Origin: Myxocyprinus asiaticus
Lineage: Eukaryota > Chordata > Actinopteri > Cypriniformes > Catostomidae
NCBI RefSeq assembly: GCF_019703515.2
Contig: NC_059368.1
Location: forward strand, 30,354,289 to 30,418,288
Direction of reading: 5' to 3'
Length of the DNA stretch: 64,000 nt
The position numbers were made by a program, and so were the translations under genes. This document shows, piece by piece, positions 14,428 to 25,084 of this stretch (position 1 is its first letter; every line of letters starts with the position of its first letter). A model generated the notes under the pieces. It was not told the DNA's origin. It saw nothing but the letters and a program-made list of their open reading frames with translations, and did not search any database.

Positions 14428-14836
14428 TGAGTTTTTGTCCCCAATATGATCTGCATGTGTGCTGAATCACTAGCTGGACCAGCAACAGATCAGCTCTAAC
14501 CAGCATAAACCAGCCTGGAACTCTAAGCTAGGGATGTGCAAAACATCTCAGTTACAAACGTAACCTTGGTTCCCTGAGAGGGAACGAGATGTTGCGTAAT
14601 GACGCAATTGGGACTACGTCAGTGAGTCACGTGGTCTGAAGCCTGTAAACAACCATGGCAATTCATTGGCTGATGGTGCTTAAGCGATGCCCATAGGGAG
14701 CCACGTCACATAGGTGTCTGCTTTGGCACCATTTTGCCATATTTTCTGCAACAGGCATGAGCCTATGCAGCAACTAGAGAGTATGGCCAGCTACACAACG
14801 TCTCGTTCCCTCACAGGGATCATAGGTTACGTTCTT

Positions 14837-15200
14837 TTTTTTTTTCCTCCCCTTTTCTCCCCAATTTGGCATGCCCAATTCCCAATGCACTGTAAGTCAT
14901 CAAGGTGGTGTAGTGACTTGCCTTAATCCGGGTGGTGGAGGACAAATCTCAGTTGCCTCTGCGTCGGAGACATTCTCTGCGGCATCCACGCACAACTCAC
15001 CACGCACCCCACCGAGAGCGAGAACCACATTATAGCGACCATGAGGAGGTTAACCCAACATGACTCTACCCACCCTAGCAACCAGGCCAATTGGTTGCTT
15101 AGGAAGCCTGACTGGAGTCACTCAGCACGCCCTGGATTCGAACTTGCAACTCCAGGTGTGGTAGTCAACATATTTACTTGCTGAGCTACCCAGGCCCCTC
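14837..15200 (-). mobile_element. tRNA-derived SINE nested in DIRS copy B
   Basis: On the minus strand it starts GGGGCCTGGGTAGCTCAGCA, then has a B-box-like GTTCGAATCCAGG, and ends in an A-tail (the T-run after 14834). A 16-bp target duplication, CATAGGTTACGTTCTT at 14821-14836 and CATAGTTTACGTTCTT at 15201-15216, flanks it with one mismatch. A sister copy in the opposite orientation is at 31461-31918. Confidence 0.9.
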
Positions 15201-15497
15201 CATAGTTTACGTTCTTAACCAAGACATTCCTTTTCAAGGAAACATCGGCGTCGCGTAATGACGCAGTTGGGACGATATACCATCACATCATGCGAACAGT
15301 AGCTGCCAACTCTCTAAGCCTGTGTGGTAAGCTTACAGCAGTGCACATTCGAGCTAAAGAAATAGAAATCTCAAAAATGTACTCCCGATCCAACTTGGGA
15401 AGCAGGAGACAAACTCTTGTCCAAATTATCAAATCTAACAAAAGTATGCAGAGAGGACCATCCTGCCACTATACAAATGTCTTCCAAGGACACATCG

Positions 15498-16406
15498 CTA
15501 GCCAATGCCCATGAGGATGCCAAGCTCCTCGTAGAATGGGCTCAAATACCCAGTGGCGAAGGCAAACCACGCGCCTCGTAAGCACTCGAGATTGTATCCA
15601 CAATCCAATGATACAGTCTCTGCTTGGTCACCAAAGCACACAAACAACTGCTCTGACTTATACCATTGGCTAGTATGGTCAGCATAAACCAGCAGAGCCA
15701 GCACTGGGCATAACATATGTAGCCTTTTATGCTCTTCCGACTCAAACGGCGGAGGAGAAAATGACTGCAAATTAACAGTCTGCGAGCGAAAGGATGTAGA
15801 AATGACTTTATGCAAATAGTCCAAAGGAGGTCTCAGCACAATCTTAGAAAACCCTGCCGCAAATTCCATACACAAAAGATTGATCGACAGGGCATGCAAA
15901 TTACCAACCCTCTTAAACGATGTCAATGCTAATAATAGGGCCGTTTTAAGAGTCAGAAATATATCAGATACTGTTGTTAAAGGCTCGAACGTAGCAGATG
16001 AGAGTGACTCTAACATCACAGATAAATCCCATAAAGGGATGCGGACAGACAAAAAGGTCTAAGCCTGCTCACTCCGCACATAAAAAGAGAAACAAAAGAA
16101 AGTCTTCCAACAGAAACTCCATTCACCAGTGCATGTTCAGCTGCTATAGCGGCAACATACACTTTAAGCATTGCTGGGGTAAACTCGGCCCCAAAATGCT
16201 CTTGGAAAAAATCCAGCACTGAACCAACCACTCTGAACCTCACTAAGTGCTGTGCACCAAGTGGCAGAAATACACCATTTACACATGTATAACCTTCTTG
16301 TTGATGGAGCTCTAGCATTTAAGATGGTATCAATCACCGTGGGGAATAAACCATCATTCAAAAGGGGGCCCCGTTGAATTTCCATAACTCGGGCTGAGGG
16401 TGCCAA
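15498..16406 (-). pseudogene. DIRS copy B tyrosine recombinase remnant
   Basis: It reads GLFPTVIDTILNARAPSTRR near 16340, then VYVAAIAAEHALVNGVSVGR, then IPLWDLSVMLESLSSATFEP and LLLALTSFKRVGNLHALS (first catalytic Arg), ending LFVCFGDQ. The segment containing the H-x-x-R and Tyr motifs is degenerate. At least two frameshifts are present. Confidence 0.7.
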
Positions 16407-16485
16407 ATGCTGCCCCGCACCTGAGACAACATGTCCATTCTAACTGGAATCTCCCAAGGCATTCTCTCCAAGAGAGAGACCAGAG

Positions 16486-16764
16486 TCAAAACCATACTTG
16501 AGATGGCCAAAATGGCGCCACAAACAGAAGCCGAACACGATCCTCCCGAACCCTCTGCAGAACCGAGTGCAGCAATTTGATCAGTGGAAACGCATAAAGA
16601 CACACAGTCGGCCACTGATGCGCCAGCGCATCGATTCCTAGTGGTGTCGGGGGCGAGAGAGAAAACCAGAGGGGACAGTGTGACATCTTGCTTGACGCAA
16701 ACAGGTCCACTTCATGAGGTTCATGCTGAACCTCATCCAGATTTGTTGTCCATTCTCCAGACAT
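16486..16764 (-). pseudogene. DIRS copy B, block downstream of RNase H
   Basis: It contains EVDLFASSKMSHCPLWFSLS and GIDALAHQWP, aligning with the copy C segment QVDLFASQESSHCPLWYTLT and SIDVLAYSW. The function of this conserved DIRS block is not certain; it lies between RNase H and the recombinase. Confidence 0.65.
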
Positions 16765-16859
16765 CAGAACCTACCTGGACAGGAGATCCGGCCCCAAATT
16801 CAACCAGTCCGGAACATGTACTGCTCGTAGAGACCGTCTGACACATGTCCATAGATGCG

Positions 16860-17245
16860 TCCTTTAAAAAGCCCTTATTATATGTAGGACAGATTGACAA
16901 GTTCAATAGCAAAATGGATTGCTGTAGACTGTAGGCCAAATATAGGCTTATGTAGAAATAAACAATGTATTGCCTTCTAAAACCATTTTTTTGTATTGCC
17001 TAATCAATGCTTTACTCGTCTGCCACCATAATGTAATGTATTTTAATGATCTGAGTTAATAAAAAGTATTTATTATAGATTTTTAAAATTATTTAAATAT
17101 AATTATTTATAATGATTTTATAAATATTTTTATTTGGGGTCTTTTTGGCAAATATTGAAATATGAGTTTAATCACGATTAGTTAATGAGCACATCATTTG
17201 ATTAATTCATTTAAACAGTTTAATCGACTGAAAGCCCTGATTGAT
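16860..17245 (-). repeat. Inverted-end dispersed repeat family Y, copy 1
   Basis: Around 16864-16960 the sequence is, on the other strand, related to 19380-19480 (motif CATTTTGCAATTGAA and its variant). The outer part, ending TTTAATCGACTGAAAGCCCT, resembles the start of the copies at 19145 and 62093. Confidence 0.6.
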
Positions 17246-17392
17246 AGTTGTACGGACGGATGGATGGACAGACGGATAGATAGATAGATCACCAAAGAGC
17301 GGGTACCGATAACTTGCTTAATGATTTTGCAGGAATGCAGTTTGTCGTGTTTGATTAGTCAGAATATACCGTAGATGTGCCAGTCTGGTTGA

Positions 17393-17617
<225 letters not shown>

Positions 17618-17822
17618 TAGTACACCTGCTCTGGTTGCATTAAACCTTGGTGCTCATGTGGGTCCTACAGTACCTGGCCTGTTGTCCCAAACCCATTACC
17701 CCTCTCTCTACTCAATAATTTTTCTGTCTACCTTTCACTATATCTGTGTATACCTGTTCAATAATGTGACATGAGCCCACCTTCTCCAAAAATAAGTAAA
17801 AACTATTTTACACACTTTCCAG

Positions 17823-18064
17823 ATGATGTTATCGAGCACAAGTCAGGCTCGTCCACTCCCCAGCATTCTGGCTGTACAGCTGGTCTCAGTCTGCCTCTCC
17901 TCAGCATCGACTCGGCCTCCGTGGCTGTTGAAATGCCCTAGATCAGCAGCTCTCTGCCGGGGTCATTCACCGGGAGCACGCCGCTGCTGGCACCATGACA
18001 GGGCAGCAACACCATGGACTTCTTTGAGATGTGTGCCAGCCTCATCACCACCTTGGCGCGCTAA
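17823..18064 (+). pseudogene. prkaa2: prkaa2 exon 9 with two in-frame stops before the conserved tail
   Basis: Joined in phase from exon 8, it reads DDVIEHKSGSSTPQHSG, continues to SIDSASVAVEMP and meets TAG at 17939-17941. The same frame resumes ISSSLPGSFTGS and meets TGA at 17996-17998. It then gives TMDFFEMCASLITTLAR and the normal TAA at 18062-18064. All three stops are in one frame with no indel between, so both extra stops are point substitutions. CAG-to-TAG and CGA-to-TGA are the likely changes (inference). Confidence 0.9.
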
Positions 18065-18230
18065 GATCCCAGCAGCCTCACACTCATACACAATGCACAC
18101 ATCAAATATAGGGACTTACAGACACACATACTGTACTTGTAAGTCCCTATTTAAAGTTTTTCCAATTTTGGCTCAATTTTCACAGAGACATACAGTAACC
18201 CCAGACAGTATTTGGATACTTATGCCACAC

Positions 18231-18547
18231 TTAAAGGAATACTTCAAGCAAAAATGAACATTCTGCCATCATTCACTCACCCATATGTTGTTCCAAACCC
18301 TTATGACTTTCTTTCTTCTTTCGAAAATGAAAGGAGATGTTAGGCACAATGTTAGCCACAGTCACCAATTGCTTACATCACTTTTCATTATCTTTTTTCT
18401 TTAAAATAAATGTGAATTTTGACTGAAGCTAACATTCTGCCTAAAATTTCCTTTTGTGTTCAATGGAAGAAAGTTATACAGATCGGAAACAATGTGAGGG
18501 GGTAAATGATAAACAGATGTTCATTTTGGGTTTAACTATACTTTTGA
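18231..18547. mobile_element. AGTTCACCC-family MITE, divergent copy
   Basis: The left end TTAAAGGAATACTTCAAGCA, then CACTCACCCATATGTTGTTC, and the right end GGGTTTAACTATACTTTTGA show the inverted-repeat layout of the family. Confidence 0.6.
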
Positions 18548-18648
18548 AAAAATAAATAAATAAAACTTTAAGTTTCCAAATACTTTTAGGACCACTGGTG
18601 TTGGAAGTTTTCCTTATCTTCATGTGGTTGTCAAAATAATAATAATAA

Positions 18649-18672
18649 TAAAATAAATAAATAAATAAATAA

Positions 18673-18749
<77 letters not shown>
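18649..18749. repeat. (AAAT)n and (TA)n microsatellite
   Basis: AAAT repeats run into about 75 bp of alternating TA. Confidence 0.95.
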
Positions 18750-18752
<3 letters not shown>

Positions 18753-19144
18753 ATCTAATTTTATATACACATTTCCTTTGATAATATGATTATTCATATG
18801 TATTATACAGTATATTTATATTCTCACATTGGTCACTTGAGTTGTACAGATTAGTTGTTTAAAAGCTATTGTTTGCAATGGCATACCAAAAATAGGTTTA
18901 TACATACAGAGCAAAGATCATTATTTAATTAGGTTAGATATTTTCTTTATTTTACAAAGATTTAGTGTCTATTTACATAATTTAAGCTTTAATTTATAGA
19001 GTGAAGAATTTATATTGAGTGTTCTGGACTTGGCTTGCAGTCTAGTGAGAGCATTTAATAATTAGCAGTATAAATGCTCTTGGAGAATACATGAAAGTGA
19101 ATCTCTGAGGATAAACACCATCAACAGTCGAAATGCACAACCAT

Positions 19145-19640
19145 GGCTGTCTACAAATTAGAGCTGTCAATCTATTCAAATTTTTTATTGAATTAATTAC
19201 ATTAGATGCAGATTAATTAATCGCATGTAATAAATACAGTATTTGCTGAGAAAGGCACTCAAATAACAATAATTTAATATATAACTAATAAATAATTATA
19301 AATATACTATATATTATAAATGTAATAATTCAGATATTGCATTAAAATGCATTATATTATATTATTTATTTCCAAATTATTGAACATAAGCCTATCATTG
19401 GCCTACAATCCACAGTAATCCATTTTGCAATTGAATTCGTCAATATGTCTGAAATAGATTTATAATAAGGGATTTTCTTAGGACGCGTCAGTGTACAAGG
19501 GCATCAGATGGACACTTTTGGAGAGTCTCACTTTGGTTACGTCATAAACACAGTGTTTAAAGGTCACTGTGTCAAGTTAAACGTAGTTTGAAACTTAGGA
19601 AAACACCTCTCGAGATCCCTGCATTCTGAATTGCGCTCTG
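19145..19640 (+). repeat. Dispersed repeat family Y, copy 2
   Basis: It starts GAGCTGTCAATCTATTCAAA, then ATTAATTAATCGCATGTAAT, then CATAAGCCTATCATTGGCC. The inner part is the reverse complement of part of 16860-16980, and the outer part resembles 62093-62200. Confidence 0.6.
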
Positions 19641-20464
19641 TCCAGCTGTATGAATGCAAGAATGCATTCTTATCTTATGCTATAGCTAGTGTCAAGCAAG
19701 CCTGAGGTTTTGTTGTCTGCACAGCTGTGTGTTGCCTATACAGCTGGTGTTTTGCTTACTGTCCCCTGCTGAAAACAGGTGGTACTTCAAGCTACACACA
19801 CACGTAATGTCCGTGACTTATTTCTCTTTCTCTGTGTGTGTAAGTCTCAGAGGCCTTGCTTACATTATGACAGCAGCACAGCCCATAGAGAAACAAATAT
19901 GCTAGACAAGGGCATACAGAGCAGTCAATACAGAAACGTGTTGCCTTGATATGGCTAAAATGCAAACAGAAGAGAATAGAGATTAATGAAGTAGAGAATC
20001 TGCCAGTCATTTGGTTGATATGAGAGCGCCTTTAAATAAAAGGCCTTAAAATATTCTCCATGCATCAGATTACAGACAGCCAGAGAAAGATTGTTATAGT
20101 GTTCTCCCTGAATTACACATTCAATTGACTATTATTTCTATCAGTAGTTCTCAACTGGTTTTGATTCAGGACCGAGATTTTGCACTGGAGATCAAGTGGT
20201 GACCTAATGCAGCCACCAAAATTGTTTGGCACACAAAAGTAAACAAAATTTCCCTTAAAATTAAACTTTGAATTTCATTAATAATACCATGAGCTGTACA
20301 GGCTCAACAATATGCAAGTGACAGATGCATTTTTCGGCAAAATACCATAGTTTGATTGTACTCTGTTTTGTACTGTACTGAGTGGTTGAATGGCTACTGT
20401 AGTGTGCATGGAGCAGAGCGCTTGTGTGTGCAATTTTAATGTAACATTTATAAGTGAATGTAAA
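19640..20464. other. Unassigned sequence
   Basis: No gene is seen. A stretch near 20145-20230 (GTTCTCAACTGG) resembles the ends of hAT-like elements elsewhere in the window, but no partner end was found. Confidence 0.4.
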
Positions 20465-20846
20465 TGTAGTGGACAGTCGTTAAGGAGGACACGGGAGGCA
20501 GGTTGCTTTGCTCACAGGTAAGGCTTTTTAATGACCACACTGATCTCAGCTTCACAATAATAAATTCTCGGCTTCACAATAATAATCTCTTCAACTTCAC
20601 AATAATAAACTCTCAGTTTCACAATATGATCTCTTCAGTATCACAATAATAAACAGCTTCACAGTAATAACTCTGGGGACCCAGGCTCTCTCTCTCGTCT
20701 ACTGGCGGTGTGGCTCTTTTATGCCGCTCTCCCCGTGCTCACTGAAATTAGAGACAGGTGTTAGACATAATTTAGCTCAGGTGTAAGCGCCCTTAATGCT
20801 TTCTCTCTCTCCGGAGAGATGCTTGACCACGCCCCCGCTGCCACAT
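20465..20846 (-). repeat. Long terminal repeat of a gypsy element
   Basis: On the minus strand the LTR starts TGTGGCAGCGGGGGCG and ends CCACTACA, the TG...CA form of retroviral-type LTRs. A purine-rich GGCGGTGGGGATA tract lies immediately upstream, as expected of a polypurine primer. Inside (20541-20670) are about five imperfect repeats of CTTCACAATAATAA. Only this LTR is present; the other is missing. Confidence 0.8.
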
Positions 20847-22165
20847 ATCCCCACCGCCCGACTCAGGCATCTGGCCTGCCTACCACTCCCCCCCCCATTC
20901 CTGGAAAGGAAGTCGGCAACAGCCATCTGCGCTCCCGGTCTGTGGACCACCTTGAACTTAAACGGCTGAAGAGCCAGATACCAACGGGTGATCCGCGCAT
21001 TGGTATCTTTCATGCGGTGGAGCCACTGGAGCGGGGCATGATCGGAACAGAGGGTGAAGGCCCGCCCCAACAGGTAGTATCGGAGAGTGAGGACCGCCCA
21101 CTTGATGGCGAGACACTCCTTTTCCACTGTGCTGTACTTAGTTTCTCTCAACGAGAGCTTACGGCTAATGTACAGCACCGGGCGCTCCTCCCCCTCCAAC
21201 ACCTGCGACAGTACGGCCCCCAGCCCCTTGTCTGAAGCATCTGTCTGTAAAACAAAAGGGAGAGAGAAGTCAGGAGAATGTAAAAGCGGCCCACCACAAA
21301 GTGCGGCTTTAACTTGCGTGAATGCCCGCTGACACTGCTCCGTCCACTGGACCGGGTCTGGAGCTCCCTTTTTAGTGAGATCAGTCAGTGGGCTGGTGAC
21401 GTCTGAATAATTAGGCACGAACCTTCTATAATAGCCAGCCAGCCCCAGGAACTGTCTCACCCCCTTTTTGGTCTTGGGCCTCGGGCAGGTCGCAATCGCC
21501 GCTGTCTTGTCAATTTGGGGACGCACCTGCCTGTGGCCCAAGTGGAACCCCAGATACTGTACCTCCACCGGCCCAATCGCGCACTTCTTTGGGTTTGCTG
21601 TGAGTCCCGCTCGGCACAGCGATCTCAGAACCGCCCTCAGATGTTGCATGTGCTGCTGCCAATCATAGCTGTAAATGATGATGTTATCTAAATAGGCAGC
21701 GGTGTAAGCTGAATCCGGTCTGAGGATTTGGTCCATGAGATGCTGAAACGTAGCCGGGGCTCCAAACAAACCGAACGGGAGTGTCACAAACTGGTGTAAT
21801 CCAAACGGTGTGGAGAAGGCGTTTTTTTTTCACGGGAAATTGGTGTCAAGGGGATCTGCCAATAACCCTTCGTCAAATCCAATGTCGAATAAAATCGAGC
21901 AGTGCCCAACCGATCGAGCAACTCATCAACGTGAGGCATTGGATACGCATCAAATTTAGACACCACGTTGACTTTCCTATAATCCACACAGAACCGTTCA
22001 GACCCATCACTCTTAGGCACTAGAACAACTGGGCTGGACCAGTTGCTGTGGGATTCTTCTATTACCCCCATATCGAGCATTGTATCCAATCCTTCCCGAA
22101 CGATTTTCTTCTTGTGTTCGGGTTAATCGGTAGGGCTATGTACCACGACCCCCCGGTGGTGAATG
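20777..22165 (-). pseudogene. Ty3/gypsy reverse transcriptase-RNase H fragment
   Basis: The minus-strand frame 22165-21784 reads PEHKKKIVREGLD, then MGVIEESHSNWSSPVVLVPK and STLDLTKGYWQIPL (RT motifs). A run of extra T near 21830 shifts the frame. The frame 21787-20777 continues TLPFGLFGAPATFQHLMDQI, YLDNIIIYS, FLGLAGYYRRFVPNY, then RNase H TDASDKGLGAVLSQ and CSDHAPLQWL to ADFLSRNGG. The catalytic YLDD is YLDN, which should abolish polymerase activity. RNase H is followed directly by the LTR. Integrase and gag are missing where the DIRS C element begins. Confidence 0.9.
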
Positions 22166-22167
22166 AG

Positions 22168-22240
22168 ATTTGCGAGTAGTATTTGCATGCCACTCCCCCG
22201 GACATACGGGTATAAAAGGAGCTGGTATGCAACCACTCAT
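22168..22240 (+). repeat. DIRS C left inverted terminal repeat, truncated
   Basis: It matches the reverse complement of 27895-27970 (TACGGGTATAAAAGGAGCTG). TATAAAAG within it may be the TATA box of the element promoter. The outer part is missing at the junction with the gypsy fragment. Confidence 0.85.
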
Positions 22241-22372
22241 TCAGATTTTCTCTTCGGAGCCGAACAGTCATGCTTACTGAGCTGAATTCCCACGACTGTT
22301 CATTCACCTCTGCTGGATCTGACGGCTCATTTCAGCGGCTTCTCGTTCCTCTGCACTGGTGCACTTCAGAGA

Positions 22373-23029
22373 ATGCCCCTGGGCGCTTCGGCAGAAATAA
22401 AAGAGTATATTTCTCTAAAAGAGAATATTTCTCTAAAAGAGTATATATCTCTAAAAGAGTGGCACACACGGAACGTCTTTTTAAAGACGTGTCTTTTTAA
22501 AGATGCCTTTCCTTTGTGTGTTATTCCTGGTTGCGCTCGTTATCTCTCACCTTCTGACGGTCACGATCACTGTCTTTCGTGTCCGGGCACTGCTCACGCG
22601 GAGACAGCGTTCGTGGATGGGTCATGTACTCATTGTGAGAACATGTCCATGGCAACGATGCGGTCGCGGCTTACCTTCGTAAGAAAGCAAGCCACCCCAG
22701 AGGCTCCCTGCCTCGGTCCTTTTACCCATGGGTATGAGGCCAGCACGGCTAGCACTGGGGGCGATCTGGGGACCCCAATGGGACCACCTCCACCAGGCAT
22801 CCCCCCACGGACCTCCCATTCCCCAGTATGCTCGTCTGCCCCGATCGGGCTTCCGGATGAGTCCGCCGGCTCATCTCACAGCGAGTTCGACCTCTTATTC
22901 GGAGCCCGTGAAAGTGATGAGCTCTCGAGCGCAGCATCGGAGAGCAGCTCGTCCAGTCGGACGCGGAAGCCTCAGCTGGGCTCCTCATTTCAGGTGCAGT
23001 CGCCCAGTCACAGGCTGATGCGGAGATGA
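22373..23029 (+). pseudogene. DIRS C gag-like ORF, N-terminal part
   Basis: The 218-codon frame starts at ATG 22373. It opens with three tandem copies of a short peptide (SLKEYI or SLKENI) from an 18-bp DNA repeat at 22398-22460. It then carries a Cys/His-rich segment: CVIPGCARYLSPSDGHDHC, LSCPGTAHAE, DGSCTHCENM. Ser/Pro-rich sequence follows. The frame ends at 23029, and gag-like sequence continues in other frames at 23260-23911 (ALHAMALL; LVIQERHLWLNLVEMGQANK). Confidence 0.7.
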
Positions 23030-23259
23030 CGACATGCTTTCCCGGGCAGCCGCAAGCGTCAGGCTAGAGTGGAACCTTCCGCTCTCCCCTGAAACCTCGT
23101 GGCTCAATGATTGGTTCCTGGGCTCGTGGCGCCGCTCAAAGCCACACCCCGCCCCCGTTCCTTTCTTCCCATAAGTGCATGAAGAGCTGACAAGGTAATG
23201 GGAGGCAATTTTTACTGCCCGGTCCCGATCTTTCAGCTTCCCCGCCCTCACTACCCTCG

Positions 23260-23911
23260 ATGGTGGGGCGGCCAAGGGCTATTCGGCAATCCCACCGGTG
23301 GATAAAGGCGCTCGAAGTGCACCTATGCCCGCAGAGCGCTGCCACCTGGCATGAGCATCCAAAGCTCCCGTCCAAGGCCTGTAGGTTTGCGTCGTCTCTG
23401 ATGGCCAAGGCCTACGGTGCCGCTAGACAAGCCGCCTCCGCCCTGCATGCCATGGCTCTCCTGTAAGTCCGCCAAGGCGCTAAAGGAACTGCACGAGGGT
23501 AGTTCCGCCCCGGGATTGGTGCAGGAGCTGCACTCGGCGACCGACCTCGCTCTCCAGGCGACGAAGGTCACGGCGCGGCCTCTCGGGCGGGCGATGTCCA
23601 CCTTGGTGATCCAGGAGCGCCACCTTTGGCTCAACCTGGTCGAGATGGGACAGGCCAACAAGGCACGGTTCCTTGCTGCCCCCATTTCCCAAGTTGGCCA
23701 GTCCGGCAACACCGAGGACTTTGCCCAGCAGTTCTCAGCGGTGAAGCAGCAGACAGAGGTTATCCGGCACATCCTGCCCTGGTGTGGCTCAAGATCCCGC
23801 ACCCTGTCTGCTCGTCGCCAAGGGTGTCCCCCTGTGGTGACTGCACCGGCTACACCGCAGCCCACCCCTTTGGCCCGGCCCCGGAGTGGAGCCCACCGCA
23901 AGAACCCATGA
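23260..23911 (+). pseudogene. DIRS C gag-like C-terminal part, frameshifted
   Basis: Two frames (23260-23466 and 23417-23911) together give a plausible continuous protein: KACRFASSLMAKAYGAARQA, then LHEGSSAPGLVQELHSATDL, then FAQQFSAVKQQTEVIRHIL. A one-base shift near 23460 separates them. This is a structural-protein-like region without recognised catalytic motifs. Confidence 0.6.
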
Positions 23912-24379
23912 AAGGGTTCGAAGCGCCCCTGAGACGGGTGACCCAGGAAAGATGAAACCTGCTGCTCTGGAGCTGGTAAGCAGACCACTCCAGAATCTTT
24001 TGTTACCTTTGCATTTAATTGCACTGCATACCCAAGTGGCTGCAGTACCCAAGAGTTCAGCAAGAGCAGTTTCCTTGTTCCCTGGGTCACGTATCCGGTG
24101 TGCACGGCCGTCATCACGACCACCTTCCAACACTCTATTTGGCAGGTTTGGTGCTCCAGTGGCGGTCTGCCCGCCCCTGAGCACCCAGCTGTGGCACAAA
24201 TCTGCCCCCGATGTGACAGTGTCCATGGGTTATGAGGACAGGCCTCTTCCTCCCCCATCCCAGGCTGTTCCGGGGGTGGTCACAAGGAGCCAGGTAAGTA
24301 CTTCAATATCCCTGAACTTAGCATGGCCACGACACAGTGTGGCATCTCAGGCTCCGCCCCGCTGCGAGGCCTCACCCAC

Positions 24380-25069
24380 CAGTACATCTGACGAGATTGT
24401 CCCTCCGGCCGAGCTGAAGAAGGGGTTTTACAGCCCCTACTTCATAGGGGCTGTAAAACTTACATATTTTGTACCGAAAAAGGTGGTGGGTTGTGGCCAA
24501 TCTTGGACCTGCGAGTACTGAATCGGGCTTTACACAGACTTCCATCCTAGATGCTGATGCAAAGATGCACTCTAGCAAGTGTCCGGCATTAAGATTGGTT
24601 CGCGGCGGTAGACCTGAAGGATGTGTACTTCCACGTCTCAATTCTACCTCGACACACACCCTTCCTGAGGTTTGCAATCGAGGGTCGGGCATATCAGTAC
24701 AAGGTCCTCCCTTTCGGACTGTCCTTTTTCCCTCACATCTTCACGAAGGTCGCAGAGGCAGCCATTGCCCCGCTAAGGGAAGTGGGCATTCGCATCCTCA
24801 ACTATCCCGACGGTTGGCTAATCCTAGCTTGCTCTCGGGATGTGTTGTGTGCACACAGGGACCTGGTGCTCTCGCACCTCAGCCGACTAGGGCTTCGGGT
24901 CAACTGGGAAAAGAGCAAGCTCCTCCCGGTTCAGAGCATCTCTTTTCTCGGTTTGGAGTTGGACTCAGTCTCGTTGACGGCAAACCTCACGAACGAGCAT
25001 GCACAGTCGGTGCTGACCTGTTTGAAGATGTTCAAACAGAAAACAGTGGTTCCACTGAAATTTTTTTAG
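24380..25069 (+). pseudogene. DIRS C reverse transcriptase
   Basis: It opens with PPAELKKGFYSPYF, is interrupted by a palindromic insertion at about 24426-24466, then FVPKK. After a frameshift it reads DVYFHVSILPRHTPFLRFAI and GRAYQYKVLPFGLSFFPHIF. The catalytic box appears as NYPDGWLIL, where DIRS polymerases have Y-L-D-D-W, so both the Leu and the second Asp are altered. SFLGLELDSVSLTA follows. It is inactive as written. Confidence 0.8.
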
Positions 25070-25084
25070 AGGCTCCTGGGGCAT

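Larger units (their letters stand above)
14551..16850 (-). mobile_element. DIRS-like retrotransposon, decayed copy B
   Basis: The minus-strand order is an RNase H-downstream block (16764-16486: DLFASSKMSHCPLWFSLSPP), then tyrosine recombinase (about 16406-15498), then a non-coding terminus (15290-14551). The terminus contains repeated GGTTCCCTGAGAGGGAACG and GTAATGACGCA motifs in direct and inverted form, similar in layout to the ends of copies C and D. The RT is missing. It belongs to the same subfamily as copy A and is interrupted by a SINE. Confidence 0.75.

Noticed and set aside
17823..18257. 144-codon open frame starting MMLSSTSQ across prkaa2 exon 9
   Set aside because: It is out of phase with prkaa2. 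The conserved tail MDFFEMCASLITTLAR is in another frame, so this is a shadow frame.
22398..22460. CRISPR-like or regulatory tandem array
   Set aside because: It is three 18-bp direct repeats with no spacers, inside the gag frame of a DIRS element.
22373..24258. Long minus-strand frames opposite DIRS C gag (for example 23323-24258)
   Set aside because: They are antisense to gag-like sequence in a GC-rich region, without domains.
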